Assembly (NCBI GenBank): GCA_001796285.1
Contig: MGMD01000002.1
Span: 69,929 to 133,928 of the forward strand
Reading direction: 5' to 3'
DNA length: 64,000 bases
DNA from: Chlamydiae bacterium RIFCSPLOWO2_12_FULL_45_20
GTDB taxonomy: Bacteria > Chlamydiota > Chlamydiia > Chlamydiales > SM23-39
In this document: one piece after another, positions 16,657 to 25,868 of the stretch
Numbering within the stretch: position 1 is the stretch's first letter
Layout: every line of letters begins with the position of its first letter
The notes under the pieces: model-generated
Told to the model about the DNA's origin: nothing
The model's input: the letters and a program-made list of their open reading frames with translations, nothing else
Database searches by the model: none
Translations under genes and position numbers: made by a program

Positions 16657-18363
16657 ATGCTTCTAAAACTCGGCCTGGCTGCAGCTCTTATCGCCGCAGA
16701 TATCCCTGAAGAAGAAGGACTTCGGCGTGTTCAAGCGCACTTATTAATCGAGGACGCTCCTTCCGCCCTCCAAGAAGCGCAAGCACTGATTGTGTTCTAC
16801 CCCCATTCTTCTCAGGTAAAAAAAAGTTTGATTGAAGCGTTGTCCATCAATGGAAAAGAGGAAGAGGCGTTAGATCTTTTTCATCAGTTGACTTTGAAGG
16901 ATGCCAATGTATTGTACGATCGAAACCTGTTAGAAGAAATGGCTTGGGGAGTTCTCAAAAAGGGGGTTCGGTCTTCGCAATACGGGGTAAAGCTGGCTGC
17001 GATGGTAGGATCTTTTTTTACGCAGGATGTCCGAGCTATACCGATCCTTCTCAAAATGATGCGAGACTCCAATGCAGTGATCCGCTCTATTGCGATTCAA
17101 ATGGCAGGCCACTTTCGAGATGCTCCTTTAAGGGATGAGATTGAAAGGCTATTTTACGATGAAAAAGTTTGGATGGTAAGACTCGAGATAATCAAAGCCA
17201 TCGGGATATTAAAAATGAAGCATCTTGCGCCTGAGCTCCAAAAACTGGTTCAGGCTGCCAAAACAAATCTCGAGGAAAGGGGGCTTGCTATTGCTTCTTT
17301 GTTAGAAATCTATGAAACGATTTCACTGGAGGAGTTTCACACTCTCGCGTCGAGCAATCGGGCGGGGCTGAGACATCTTGCGTGTTCTATTGCGGCCCAT
17401 TTTGCAATGAACGGAGTAGAAGCAGCTTTGATTCCATTGATACGAGATACAAACCCCGCTGTGCGTATTGCTGCCCTTAATGTATTTGGGATGTACGCTT
17501 TAGGGGACGAAGGCGCTCTTATAGAAGCGTTAGAAGACATGGATCCTGCGGTGGCGATTACGGCGAGCTGGGCTGCAATGCACATCGATTCCCCTCTTGG
17601 TGCACAACATTTAGCAAAGTGGCTAGATGACTCTCTGCCAGAAAATCGGCGCATGGCGGCAGCTGCGCTTGCTTCTTTGGGAAAAAAAGGTGTGGCTCTT
17701 AGCCTTCAAACATTAGAACAGTCGAAAGATTCTTATGTTTTGGCAAATATTGCCTTGGGGCTGTTGGGGCAAAGGATGGAGATTGCCAAGTGTTCAGATC
17801 TCCTTTGTACCTTTCTAGAAAAGGAAAAAAGGATGTTGATGATGGATCATGCGCCTAACCCTCTTTTTGCCACCCTAGCCCCTTCCCAGGTGCGCTACCA
17901 AGACCAGATTCCCAACTTTCCTGAAGCGCAAGACCAGATGACGCGTCTTAACCTTGTGGCTCTGTTAGCGCTTGTGGAAGATTCAAGGGCTCTTCTTGCT
18001 ATCAAAACTTTTTTGCAAAAGAAAAGCTGGGGGATTTCTGGTTTTGCTGCTGCGACTTTACTTCATGAAGGGGATGAGACTGCCCTTGAAGTTGTGAAAC
18101 AGCTTTTAGATGATCAGGACCCCAATGTCAGGCTGCAAGCTTGCCTAGTATTGGCTATGTTTGGCAAGGATGCATCGGTACTTCGTGAACTTCAAGGAGC
18201 TTATTCTGGCGCTGATCATGAAAAAAAACTCTATATCTTGGAGGCTTTGGGGAAAATTGGAAATATAGAATCTTTCAGCTTTTTGGTCGGAGTGCTAAGA
18301 GAGCCTTTTCCGATTCTCCGCGTAGCCGCAGCGGCCGCCTTAATTCAGAGTGTAAATCGATGA
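16657..18363 (+). CDS. HEAT-repeat protein
   Basis: A 568-residue helical-repeat protein. From about residue 100 onward there are repeated ~30-residue units with the HEAT/PBS-lyase pattern, for example IPILLKMMRDSNAVIRSIAIQMAGH, ALIPLIRDTNPAVRIAALNVFG and VVKQLLDDQDPNVRLQACLVLAMFG. The N-terminal ~90 residues look TPR-like (QALIVFYPHSSQVKKSLIEALS...EEALDLF). Such proteins act as binding scaffolds. No enzymatic motif is visible. It may correspond to the conserved protein next to the HIT gene in C. trachomatis (CT384). It overlaps the next gene by four bases (ATGA), so the two are translationally coupled. The function is unknown. Confidence 0.85.
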   Translation: MLLKLGLAAALIAADIPEEEGLRRVQAHLLIEDAPSALQEAQALIVFYPHSSQVKKSLIEALSINGKEEEALDLFHQLTLKDANVLYDRNLLEEMAWGVLKKGVRSSQYGVKLAAMVGSFFTQDVRAIPILLKMMRDSNAVIRSIAIQMAGHFRDAPLRDEIERLFYDEKVWMVRLEIIKAIGILKMKHLAPELQKLVQAAKTNLEERGLAIASLLEIYETISLEEFHTLASSNRAGLRHLACSIAAHFAMNGVEAALIPLIRDTNPAVRIAALNVFGMYALGDEGALIEALEDMDPAVAITASWAAMHIDSPLGAQHLAKWLDDSLPENRRMAAAALASLGKKGVALSLQTLEQSKDSYVLANIALGLLGQRMEIAKCSDLLCTFLEKEKRMLMMDHAPNPLFATLAPSQVRYQDQIPNFPEAQDQMTRLNLVALLALVEDSRALLAIKTFLQKKSWGISGFAAATLLHEGDETALEVVKQLLDDQDPNVRLQACLVLAMFGKDASVLRELQGAYSGADHEKKLYILEALGKIGNIESFSFLVGVLREPFPILRVAAAAALIQSVNR

Positions 18364-19541
18364 ATTTTGTGAAAAAAGCCCAAAAATATCTCAAAGAACT
18401 GCATCTCGATGGCTGGCTTCTTTATGATTTTCGAAAGACCAATGAACTGGCACACATCTGTCTGAAAATCCCCGACAAGACAACTACGACACGTAGATTT
18501 TTCTATTGGATTCCAAAAGAGGGAGAGCCCATCAAACTCGTTCACGGAATCGAGCCTCACATTCTCGATGCACACCCAGGACAGATGAAGATGTATACGT
18601 CTTGGCAATCCCTAGAAGAACAGTTAGCGGACATGTTGAGGGGGAAACGCCGGGTGGCCATGGAGTATTCTCCAAACAATACCATCCCCTATGTCTCCAG
18701 GGTCGATGCTGGTACTGTGGATCAAATCCGTTCCTTTGGTGTAGAAGTTGTGAGCTCTGCAGATTTTCTTGCACAATTCACTTCTACGCTTAGCCCAAGA
18801 CAAATAGAAAGCCAAATTCAAGCAGGCAAGGCATTAGATCGCATCCTCCAAGACGTATGGGCCTGGATCGCTCAGCTTTTGACTCACAAAAAAACACTAA
18901 GAGAATACGATGTCCAACAAAAAATTATAGAGGAATTTACTGTGCGGCACATGGTGACAGATCATCCCCCGATTGTTGGAGTGAATGCTCATAGCGCGGA
19001 TCCCCACTATCAACCTCTAAAGAGCTCTTCGAGCGTCATCCAAATGGGTGATTTGATTTTGATCGATCTCTGGGCGAAGGAGAAGAGGGAAGATGCTATT
19101 TTTGCAGATATTACTCGCGTGGCAGTGGCAGCGCACGAACCTAGTGAAAAACAGAAGAAAATCTTTGGTGTTGTGCGTAAGGCTCAGCTGAGAGCTTTAG
19201 AATTGATTCAAGAATGCTTTCAAAAAAAACAAAGAATTGAGGGGTGGGAGGTAGATGATGCGGCACGAGAAGTAGTTCAAGCCGCGGGTTTTGGAAAGTA
19301 TTTTACGCACAGAACGGGCCACAGTATTGAGAGGACTTTACATGGTAGCGGAGCCCATATAGATAATTTAGAGACGCACGATATTCGTCCACTGATTCCG
19401 GGGAGTTGCTTTTCTATTGAGCCTGGGATTTATCTCCCTGGAGAATTTGGGATTCGCTTAGAAACCGACGTCCTCATTCACTACGATGGATCTGTCCAAA
19501 TTACAGGGGGACAGCAGGAAGAGATTACTTCTTTATACTAG
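18360..19541 (+). CDS. pepP: Xaa-Pro aminopeptidase-like M24 metallopeptidase
   Basis: A 393-residue peptidase of family M24. The N-terminal ~150 residues form the creatinase-like domain and the C-terminal ~230 the pita-bread catalytic domain. The five metal ligands are recognisable in order: Asp in LILIDLWA, Asp in FADITRVA, His in RTGHSIER, Glu in SIEPGIY and Glu in IRLETDV. Members remove N-terminal residues preceding proline. It is coupled to the HEAT-repeat gene by an ATGA overlap. It is also convergent with the next gene, whose stop lies 9 bases inside it. Confidence 0.85.
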   Translation: MNFVKKAQKYLKELHLDGWLLYDFRKTNELAHICLKIPDKTTTTRRFFYWIPKEGEPIKLVHGIEPHILDAHPGQMKMYTSWQSLEEQLADMLRGKRRVAMEYSPNNTIPYVSRVDAGTVDQIRSFGVEVVSSADFLAQFTSTLSPRQIESQIQAGKALDRILQDVWAWIAQLLTHKKTLREYDVQQKIIEEFTVRHMVTDHPPIVGVNAHSADPHYQPLKSSSSVIQMGDLILIDLWAKEKREDAIFADITRVAVAAHEPSEKQKKIFGVVRKAQLRALELIQECFQKKQRIEGWEVDDAAREVVQAAGFGKYFTHRTGHSIERTLHGSGAHIDNLETHDIRPLIPGSCFSIEPGIYLPGEFGIRLETDVLIHYDGSVQITGGQQEEITSLY

Positions 19542-20441
19542 ATTTGGAAAAATCAGCGGCCTGATCTCTACGGGGTTTAAGTTGTTCTCAATTTTCGTGA
19601 GTGCAATGGGTGGTCGGTTATATTCAGGACGAAAGACAAAATAATCGTCGTTTTTTGGCTCAAAGGTGCGATCAAAGCAGCGCTCGTCATAGCCCTTGCT
19701 GTGGATTTCCCCGACTTCCGATAAGGAGAAATTCTTTTGTGGTTGTTGGATCAATTGGAGAACCAGAGCAGCCTCCATGAACTTTGGTAGCGCTACAGTT
19801 TCGAAGGCATTATAAGCATGCACGTAGTGTTGTAAACGGTGGGTGCGTTTTTCTAGGCTGTCGAAGGGTTTTTTCAGTTTTTCCGCTAGATTCTGGAAGT
19901 AAGCGTCATCCATTTTGTAAGCTAAGGCGTTTTTCGCAGCGCTATTAGCCTGTTGCCCCGATTCTTCTAGCAACTGATAACGTGCAATGAGTGGTAAAAG
20001 GGTTCGTAAAGGCTCCTCTTGATTGAGCTGTCGCAAATTGTCCCAAGGGAGGGAGGCTGAATGGAGCCCATGCTCTTGTAAAAATTGCTCGATTTGGACG
20101 GGCCCCCAATCTTCTATTTTTTTCAGCTGTTTCGCTACATCGCTTTCCATGTTGGCTTGAAAAAAATAATGATCAGAAAGAAGCTGAAACTTGGAAAGGC
20201 CGAAAGACAGTGGTAGAGTGAACAGGACTAGTCCACCCAAGATCATAAAGCGAGTTGCTGTTAACACAACGCCCATGTAGCTGACATAGAAAAGAGCTGC
20301 CATAATAGCCGCAATCGCCACCCAAGCAGTCTTCGTAATGATGCCATAAAGAAGTCCTTTACGGTGCAAAGAGGTCGCACGCTCCGAGGGAACTTCAGTC
20401 AAATAATGGTTCAACGGCAACTGTATTGGTTGAATAGGCAT
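19533..20441 (-). CDS. Two-helix membrane protein, candidate inclusion membrane protein
   Basis: I do not recognise a family for this 302-residue protein. It has a soluble N-terminal ~32 residues without a cleavable signal. Two closely spaced hydrophobic segments follow (about residues 33-55, WVAIAAIMAALFYVSYMGVVL, and 63-82, FMILGGLVLFTLPLSFGL), then a ~220-residue hydrophilic, largely helical C-terminal part. This bilobed hydrophobic hairpin with both tails on one side is the layout of chlamydial Inc proteins, which are exported by type III secretion and face the host cytosol. An ordinary inner-membrane protein is the alternative. Confidence 0.6.
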   Translation of the reverse strand: MPIQPIQLPLNHYLTEVPSERATSLHRKGLLYGIITKTAWVAIAAIMAALFYVSYMGVVLTATRFMILGGLVLFTLPLSFGLSKFQLLSDHYFFQANMESDVAKQLKKIEDWGPVQIEQFLQEHGLHSASLPWDNLRQLNQEEPLRTLLPLIARYQLLEESGQQANSAAKNALAYKMDDAYFQNLAEKLKKPFDSLEKRTHRLQHYVHAYNAFETVALPKFMEAALVLQLIQQPQKNFSLSEVGEIHSKGYDERCFDRTFEPKNDDYFVFRPEYNRPPIALTKIENNLNPVEIRPLIFPNLV

Positions 20442-20515
20442 ATGGCAAACTCTTTTTTTTGACTGCTACAAGATAGCCTGATTGGTTAAAAAAAACAAGA
20501 GGTGAATCGAGAAAA

Positions 20516-20938
20516 CTACTGCTTGATGAGGAATGCAAGAGCCAGCTGCTTCATCCTCAAATAGATATTAGCTAGGCCGTTCGAGCGGTTCAAGGAAAGA
20601 TTGGACGTGAGTTGCAACTCTTCGATCACGACTGGAGGAGAAGTGAGGACTGTTTCTGGAGACTCTCCAGAGTATAGGGAGACCAGTAAAGCTGCAAGGC
20701 CGGCAGAGATAAGCGCCTCAGAGTGGGCCACAAAAGATATCCTACCATCGCAGGAAGTCGCATGGAGATAGAGTGTGCTTTGGCAGCCAGGAACGATCGA
20801 GCTTTCTATCTTGAGAAGGGAGGGGAACGGCGGGAGTTGTTGTCCCATTTGAATCAGAAGATCGTAATGCTGCTGTTTGGAAAGGGAAGCGAAATTTTTT
20901 TTAATAGCATCAGACTTTTTTTGTAGGGATTCGCTCAT
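20516..20938 (-). CDS. sufE: SufE-family sulfur acceptor
   Basis: A 140-residue protein of the SufE/CsdE family. SufE accepts sulfur from the SufS cysteine desulfurase on a conserved Cys and passes it to the SufBCD scaffold for Fe-S cluster assembly. The active Cys is C52 in the IVPGCQSTLYL loop. The ALISAGLAALLVSLYSGESPETVL segment that follows is typical for the fold. It is a stand-alone gene between the two-helix membrane protein and infA, with no other suf gene in the window. Confidence 0.88.
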   Translation of the reverse strand: MSESLQKKSDAIKKNFASLSKQQHYDLLIQMGQQLPPFPSLLKIESSIVPGCQSTLYLHATSCDGRISFVAHSEALISAGLAALLVSLYSGESPETVLTSPPVVIEELQLTSNLSLNRSNGLANIYLRMKQLALAFLIKQ

Positions 20939-21034
20939 AAGTTAGGTCTGATTTTATAGGAGAAGGGATTAATAGTCATTGACTTTAATAATCAAATCTT
21001 GTGTCATAAGGAGCATTTCTAAGCCAAAAACCAT

Positions 21035-21253
21035 ATGTCGAAAGAAGAAACAATCAAGATGGAAGGCAAGGTCGAAGAACTCTTGCCCAATATGACCTTT
21101 AGCGTGCAGCTGGAGAACGGAATGCAGGTAATTGCCCACTTAAGCGGGAAAATGCGCATGCGTAACATTCGCGTTTATGCCGGCGATTCCGTCACGGTTG
21201 AAATGTCTCCCTACGACTTGACCAAGGCGCGTATTGTATACCGTCAAAAATAA
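21035..21253 (+). CDS. infA: Translation initiation factor IF-1
   Basis: A 72-residue OB-fold protein of normal IF-1 length. The family pattern is [51 protein letters not shown] and the C-terminal [12 protein letters not shown]. It binds the 30S A site with IF-2 and IF-3. It opens the chlamydial block infA-tRNA-tuf-tRNA-secE-nusG-ribosomal proteins-rpoBC, which matches C. trachomatis CT323 down to CT314 as I recall. Confidence 0.96.
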   Translation: MSKEETIKMEGKVEELLPNMTFSVQLENGMQVIAHLSGKMRMRNIRVYAGDSVTVEMSPYDLTKARIVYRQK

Positions 21254-21280
21254 GCTGTTGTGTTTTTGGTTGGAAAAAGT

Positions 21281-21310
21281 TTGATTTTATTGTCCCAAGT
21301 GCCATATACT
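21281..21310 (+). promoter_or_regulatory. Probable sigma-70-type promoter for tRNA-Thr and tuf
   Basis: TTGATT (21281-21286) and TATACT (21305-21310) are separated by 18 bases. They lie after the infA stop and about 60 bases before tRNA-Thr, so they are well placed to drive the highly expressed tRNA-tuf transcript. Identified by eye only. Confidence 0.5.
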
Positions 21311-21368
21311 TGCGTGTTTTTGAACTCCCCCCAAGGGGATCGGGGAAGATGGTGTTCCCAGGACGTAC

Positions 21369-21440
21369 GCCCAGGTAGCTCAGTGGTAGAGCACTTGCAT
21401 GGTAAGCAAGTGGTCGTAGGTTCGATTCCTATCTTGGGCA
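21369..21440 (+). tRNA. tRNA-Thr (anticodon GGT)
   Basis: A full cloverleaf can be drawn. The acceptor GCCCAGG pairs with CTTGGGC (one G-T pair), the D-arm is GCTC..GAGC and the anticodon stem is CTTGC/GCAAG with loop ATGGTAA, giving anticodon GGT. The T-arm is GTAGG-TTCGATT-CCTAT and the discriminator is A. CCA is not encoded. It sits 37 bases before tuf, a position seen in other chlamydiae. Confidence 0.95.
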
Positions 21441-21477
21441 AAAATGAATTCTAGAGCCGAATGGAGGAAATTTAATA

Positions 21478-22662
21478 ATGGCAAAAGAAGCTTTTAAGAG
21501 AACGAAACCTCACGTAAACATTGGAACAATTGGCCACGTCGATCATGGCAAGACGACGCTTACTGCTGCCATTACAAAGGTTTTATCTGACAGAGGAGGG
21601 GGCAAGTTTCGCGATTACAGCTCCATCGACAATACTCCGGAAGAAAAGGCTCGAGGCATTACGATTAATGCATCGCATGTCGAATACGAAACAGGCAGTC
21701 GTCACTATGCGCACGTAGATTGTCCAGGTCACGCTGACTATGTCAAGAACATGATTACAGGTGCTGCTCAGATGGACGGAGCGATTCTCGTTGTGGCTGC
21801 TACAGATGGCCCTATGCCGCAAACGAAAGAGCATATTCTTCTCGCGCGTCAGGTTGGCGTCCCTGCTGTTGTTGTTTTTCTCAACAAGATGGATATGATC
21901 GGCAAAGGGGATGAGGAGCTTGTAGAGCTTGTGGAAATGGAGCTTTCTGAGTTGCTTGAGTCCAAAGGCTATAAAGATGTGCCCATTATTCGAGGTTCTG
22001 CTCTTAAGGCGCTGGAAGGGGATCCTCAATACGTTGAATCCATCGTTAAATTGATGGCAGCGGTGGATGAAAAGATTCCAACACCGATGCGCGAAGTGGA
22101 TAAGCCTTTTCTTATGCCCATTGAAGACGTTTTCTCGATTTCCGGTCGCGGTACAGTTGTAACGGGGCGAGTAGAGCGAGGCAAAATCAAAGTTAACGAC
22201 AAGATCCAGGTAGTGGGCCTCCGAGAGACTCGCGAGAGCGTTGCTACAGGCCTTGAAATGTTCCAGAAAACTCTAGACGAAGCTCTGGCTGGAGAAAACG
22301 TCGGGGTTCTCTTAAGAAGCATTGATAAAAATGACGTTGAGCGAGGGATGGTTCTTGCGGCTCCAGGCACATGTACACCCCACACCAAGTTCCAAGGAAC
22401 TGTGTACGTCCTCACTAAAGATGAAGGGGGACGCCATAAGCCTTTCTTTACTGGATATAGACCGCAGTTTTATTTCCGAACTACCGACGTAACGGGAACG
22501 GTTGAGCTACCTCAAGGGACAGAGATGGTAATGCCCGGTGATAACGTCGAGTTCATTGCTGAGCTCATTGCTCCGGTTGCCATGGAAGAAGGAATGCGTT
22601 TTGCGATTCGTGAAGGGGGCCGAACCATTGGCGCCGGAACGGTTTCAAAAATTATAAAGTAG
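21478..22662 (+). CDS. tuf: Elongation factor Tu
   Basis: A 394-residue GTPase that brings aminoacyl-tRNA to the ribosome. The G motifs are intact: GHVDHGKT (P-loop), [12 protein letters not shown] (G3), NKMDMI (G4) and GSALKAL (G5). Domains 2 and 3 follow with [13 protein letters not shown] and the C-terminal [16 protein letters not shown] clear GGAGG lies upstream of the ATG. It is flanked by tRNA genes on both sides and is probably co-transcribed with them. Confidence 0.98.
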   Translation: MAKEAFKRTKPHVNIGTIGHVDHGKTTLTAAITKVLSDRGGGKFRDYSSIDNTPEEKARGITINASHVEYETGSRHYAHVDCPGHADYVKNMITGAAQMDGAILVVAATDGPMPQTKEHILLARQVGVPAVVVFLNKMDMIGKGDEELVELVEMELSELLESKGYKDVPIIRGSALKALEGDPQYVESIVKLMAAVDEKIPTPMREVDKPFLMPIEDVFSISGRGTVVTGRVERGKIKVNDKIQVVGLRETRESVATGLEMFQKTLDEALAGENVGVLLRSIDKNDVERGMVLAAPGTCTPHTKFQGTVYVLTKDEGGRHKPFFTGYRPQFYFRTTDVTGTVELPQGTEMVMPGDNVEFIAELIAPVAMEEGMRFAIREGGRTIGAGTVSKIIK

Positions 22663-22697
22663 AAAAAGTTTGGGGGTGTTGGATCCCCCGCTTTTTG

Positions 22698-22770
22698 GGG
22701 TGTGTAGCTCAGCTGGTAGAGCAGCAATCTCCAAAGTTGCCGGTCGGGGGTTCAAATCCCTCCGCACTCG
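22698..22770 (+). tRNA. tRNA-Trp (anticodon CCA)
   Basis: The acceptor GGGTGTG pairs with CGCACTC, allowing G-T pairs. The anticodon stem GCAAT/GTTGC surrounds loop CTCCAAA, giving anticodon CCA. The T-arm is GGGGG-TTCAAAT-CCCTC and the discriminator is G, as expected for bacterial tRNA-Trp. It lies between tuf and secE, as in C. trachomatis. Confidence 0.95.
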
Positions 22771-22804
22771 AAGAAATAAGAAAAACTTACTGGGAGGAAG
22801 AGGC

Positions 22805-23026
22805 ATGTCGTCGATCGCGCGCGAAAAGAAAAAGGTATCCTATTTTCGTGAGGTGCAAAATGAACTCAAGAAGGTGACATGGACTTCCAAAGAGGAGTTG
22901 ATTTCTTGCACGAAGGCTGTAATCATTGCGACTTTCGTTTTTGGATTGGCGATCTACGCGGTAGATCTCTTGATTCATGGGGCTTTGAATGGCGCTAGTA
23001 ACTTAGTTCGGATGATGTTTGGGTGA
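22805..23026 (+). CDS. secE: Preprotein translocase subunit SecE
   Basis: A 73-residue, single-span SecE. The amphipathic NELKKVTWTSKEEL segment is followed by one membrane helix (AVIIATFVFGLAIYAVDLLIHG). It clamps SecY in the inner-membrane translocon. I start at ATG 22805, which has GGGAGG upstream. A longer open frame beginning in the tRNA-Trp region is not coding. The stop abuts the nusG start directly. Confidence 0.93.
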   Translation: MSSIAREKKKVSYFREVQNELKKVTWTSKEELISCTKAVIIATFVFGLAIYAVDLLIHGALNGASNLVRMMFG

Positions 23027-23578
23027 ATGTCTATGCATAAGTGGTATGTTGTTCAAGTAATGTCGAGTCACGAAAAAAAAGTAAAAAAGGCCATTGAAGA
23101 GTTTCTCTCAAAAAAAGGCTTGGCAGAAGATATTGTTGAGATTTTAGTCCCGACGGAAAATATCTCTGAAGTCAAGAGGGGACAGCAAAAAATTAGCGAA
23201 AAGCGGATGTGGCCAGGATATCTTTTGGTCAGGATGCATTTAACAGATGACACTTGGGCCTATATTAAAGATACTCCGGGCGTGATCGACTTTCTCGGAG
23301 GCGAAAAACCCACCTCTCTAACTGAAAAAGAGGTGAATGACATCATGCAAGAACTCCAAGATCGCGAGAAGGGAGTGGTACAGAAGCATAAGGTCGATGT
23401 AGGGGACCGAGTCAAGATTACAGATGGAGTCTTTGTGAACTTCGTTGGGGTTGTGACTGAAGTAAACCATGAAAAAGGAAGGCTCAGCGTTATGGTTTCC
23501 ATTTTTGGAAGAGATACGCGAGTCGACGACCTCGAATTTTGGCAAGTGGAGCAAGCTACTGCCGAAAATACGGGGTAA
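23027..23578 (+). CDS. nusG: Transcription termination/antitermination factor NusG
   Basis: A 183-residue protein with the NGN domain (KWYVVQVMSSHEKKVKKAIE, MWPGYLLVRM, VIDFLGGEKPTSLTE) and a C-terminal KOW domain (VGDRVKITDGVFVNFVGVVTEVN). It binds RNA polymerase and links it to Rho or the ribosome. It starts immediately after the secE stop. The spacer to rplK contains a small GAGAAG/CTTCTC hairpin. Confidence 0.96.
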   Translation: MSMHKWYVVQVMSSHEKKVKKAIEEFLSKKGLAEDIVEILVPTENISEVKRGQQKISEKRMWPGYLLVRMHLTDDTWAYIKDTPGVIDFLGGEKPTSLTEKEVNDIMQELQDREKGVVQKHKVDVGDRVKITDGVFVNFVGVVTEVNHEKGRLSVMVSIFGRDTRVDDLEFWQVEQATAENTG

Positions 23579-23664
23579 TTTGGCATGAACATGAGGAGAG
23601 AAGTGCCCCTTCTCGTAAATACTCACCAGGACCGTCTAAAGGCGGCCCGTAAAGGAAACAGCAA

Positions 23665-24099
23665 ATGGCAAAAAAACTCGTTAAAACTATTAAATTGCAA
23701 ATTTCTGCAGGGAAAGCTAATCCAGCTCCGCCAATCGGCCCAGCTCTAGGTGCTGCCGGGATCAATATTATGGCTTTCTGTAAGGAATTCAATGCAAAAA
23801 CACAAGACCAAGCGGGAGACATTCTCCCTTGCTTAATCAGCGTGTATTCAGATAAATCGTTTACGTTTATCACTCGGAAACCACCGATTTCTCGAATGAT
23901 CCTCAAAGAGCTCGGATTGGAAAAGGGATCGGCAATCCCCAATCGTGACAAGGTGGGGAAGCTCACAAAAGAGCAGGTGAGAAAAATTGCGCAAGCCAAA
24001 GCCGACGATTTACGAATTGTCTCCGTTGAAGCGGCTGAGATGATGGTTATGGGAACTGCGCGTTCCATGGGCGTCGATATCGTGGAGGTGGTGGGATGA
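23665..24099 (+). CDS. rplK: 50S ribosomal protein L11
   Basis: A 144-residue L11. The N-terminal domain has [27 protein letters not shown]. The C-terminal RNA-binding domain contains [29 protein letters not shown] and the end motif ARSMGVDI. It binds the GTPase-associated centre of 23S rRNA. It overlaps rplA by four bases (ATGA). Confidence 0.97.
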   Translation: MAKKLVKTIKLQISAGKANPAPPIGPALGAAGINIMAFCKEFNAKTQDQAGDILPCLISVYSDKSFTFITRKPPISRMILKELGLEKGSAIPNRDKVGKLTKEQVRKIAQAKADDLRIVSVEAAEMMVMGTARSMGVDIVEVVG

Positions 24100-24794
24100 C
24101 GAAGCGTTCAAAAAGAATGAAGGAAGTAGACAAGCTTGTGGAAGTAGGTCGAGAGTATTCACTGGAGGAAGCTGTAACTCTACTTAAAAAATGTCCAGCG
24201 CCCAAGTTCGACCAATCTTTGAATCTCATGCTTAAAATTGGCGTTGATCCAAAGAAATCGGACCAGCAAGTCAGAGGTACGGTCACTTTGCCGCATGGGA
24301 CAGGACAGAAAGTGGTTCTCGTTGTTATCGCAAGGGCAGACAAGATTAAGGAAGCATTAGCTGCAGGAGCCGATCATGCCGGTGGTGATGAGCTCGTTGA
24401 AAAAATTAAAGGCGGCTGGACTGATTTCGGCGCCCTCATAGCGACCCCTGACATGATGCGGGAACTTGGAAAACTCGGGAAAATTTTGGGGCCTCGTGGC
24501 CTGATGCCTACTCCCAAAGCAGGGACTGTAACGACAGATGTTGCTAAAGCTGTTCGCGAGCTCAAAGCGGGTAAGATCGAGTTTAAAGTCGATAAGACTG
24601 GGAACGTCAATTCCGCAGTAGGAAAAGCTTCTTTTCCAAAGGAAAGCCTTATGGAAAATTTACTTTCTTTGCTGAACGCAATTTCCAGGGCAAAACCTGC
24701 CGCTGCCAAGGGCGCATATTTTAGAAGCTTGTACCTTTCTTCAACGATGGGACCCGGCTTAAAAATTGATCTTCAATCTATTCAGTTGGCATAA
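24096..24794 (+). CDS. rplA: 50S ribosomal protein L1
   Basis: A 232-residue L1, the mobile stalk protein at the ribosomal E site. Recognised from [30 protein letters not shown], the [15 protein letters not shown] block and the terminal [18 protein letters not shown]. Normal length. It is translationally coupled to rplK. In other bacteria L1 represses its own operon, but I cannot assign an operator by eye here. Confidence 0.97.
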   Translation: MTKRSKRMKEVDKLVEVGREYSLEEAVTLLKKCPAPKFDQSLNLMLKIGVDPKKSDQQVRGTVTLPHGTGQKVVLVVIARADKIKEALAAGADHAGGDELVEKIKGGWTDFGALIATPDMMRELGKLGKILGPRGLMPTPKAGTVTTDVAKAVRELKAGKIEFKVDKTGNVNSAVGKASFPKESLMENLLSLLNAISRAKPAAAKGAYFRSLYLSSTMGPGLKIDLQSIQLA

Positions 24795-24805
24795 GGGAGT
24801 CAAAC

Positions 24806-25318
24806 ATGAGAAAAGAAAAACAGCTCCTTTTAGATGAAATCAAGGACAAGATGGATGCTTCTAAGGCGTTTTTGGTAGCGAGTTATGTGAAATTGCACCC
24901 GAATATGTCCTGGGATTTTAGATTGCTTTTGTCAAAGTCGCACAGCGAGTTTGAAGTAGTCAAAAAGCGTCTCTTTATCAAAGCGGCCGCATTGTCCAAC
25001 ATCCACATTGATGAGGAAGTATTAGCCGGACATATCGGTGTGATCTTCGTCAACCAAGAAGATGCAATGGCCGCTGCCAAGGCACTGGTCAAGTTTTCTA
25101 AGGACCATGACAGTTTTTGCAAACTCCTCTACGGCCAAATGAATGGAAAATTATTACCAGGGGCAGAAGTTGAGGAACTCTCTAACCTGCCGACACTCGA
25201 CGAAATGAGAGCGATACTCCTCGGACTTTTCACATCACCGATGTCACAACTGCTATCTGTCATAGAAGCTATTATGTCTGGGCCGCTCTCTGTAATAGAG
25301 AAAAAAACTGAACAATAA
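24806..25318 (+). CDS. rplJ: 50S ribosomal protein L10
   Basis: A 170-residue L10 by position and by its helical architecture (KEKQLLLDEIKDKMDASKAFLVASY N-terminus, VVKKRLFIKAA, then a C-terminal helix that carries L7/L12 dimers). The sequence is divergent, as chlamydial L10 proteins are. It lies 11 bases after rplA and 15 before rplL, so all four ribosomal genes form one transcript. Confidence 0.93.
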   Translation: MRKEKQLLLDEIKDKMDASKAFLVASYVKLHPNMSWDFRLLLSKSHSEFEVVKKRLFIKAAALSNIHIDEEVLAGHIGVIFVNQEDAMAAAKALVKFSKDHDSFCKLLYGQMNGKLLPGAEVEELSNLPTLDEMRAILLGLFTSPMSQLLSVIEAIMSGPLSVIEKKTEQ

Positions 25319-25333
25319 GATTTTAGGAGAACC

Positions 25334-25726
25334 ATGAGTCAAGAATTAGATGATCTTGTAGAAAAATTGAGTAAATTAACTGTCTTAGACATGGCGAAGT
25401 TAAAAAAGAGACTTGAAGAGAAATGGGGCGTGACAGCTGCTGTTGCAATGGCACCTGCCGCTGCTGGGGCTGTGGCCGAAGGTGCTGCTGCAACTGCTGA
25501 ATCGACAGATTTCAGAGTGACTCTTGAGGGACCTGTAGCAGATGATAAGAAAATTTCCATTATTAAAGCGGTAAGAGAAGTCACTGGACTGGGCTTGAAA
25601 GAGGCGAAAGACCTAGTGGAAGGGGCGCCAAAAGACCTCAAAGTATCTGCGCCAAAAGCTGAAGCAGAAGAAATTAAAAAGAAGGTTGGGGCTGCCGGCG
25701 GTAAGGTTAAATTAACGGGCCTGTAA
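25334..25726 (+). CDS. rplL: 50S ribosomal protein L7/L12
   Basis: A 130-residue L7/L12. An N-terminal dimerisation helix ([25 protein letters not shown]) is followed by an Ala-rich hinge ([21 protein letters not shown]) and the C-terminal factor-binding domain ([29 protein letters not shown]). A good AGGAGAA site precedes the ATG. Confidence 0.97.
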   Translation: MSQELDDLVEKLSKLTVLDMAKLKKRLEEKWGVTAAVAMAPAAAGAVAEGAAATAESTDFRVTLEGPVADDKKISIIKAVREVTGLGLKEAKDLVEGAPKDLKVSAPKAEAEEIKKKVGAAGGKVKLTGL

Positions 25727-25868
25727 AAAATTTTGCAGCAAAAGAAACACGAATCTAGTTATACTGTCAATGCAGGGGTACTTAGGAGCTGTCTAGAAAT
25801 AAAAGGGGCGGCTCTGTAGTTCCCTGTCTGGCACATTTTTATTTTGAACATTCTGAGGAGCGAAACAC
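25727..25868. other. rplL-rpoB intergenic region
   Basis: A 142-base spacer, long for this block. In many bacteria an attenuator or RNase III site here sets the ratio of ribosomal protein to polymerase. I see a TATACT hexamer at 25760-25765, but its best upstream partner (TTGCAG) is 21 bases away, too far for a confident promoter. No strong terminator hairpin is visible. Confidence 0.35.

Noticed and set aside
22670-22804. N-terminal extension of secE through the tRNA-Trp gene
   Set aside because: The frame crosses the tRNA. The ATG at 22805 has GGGAGG upstream and gives a normal SecE length.
25733-25765. Promoter for rpoB from TTGCAG and TATACT
   Set aside because: The spacing is 21 bases, outside the usual 16-19, so I left it as an unassigned spacer feature.
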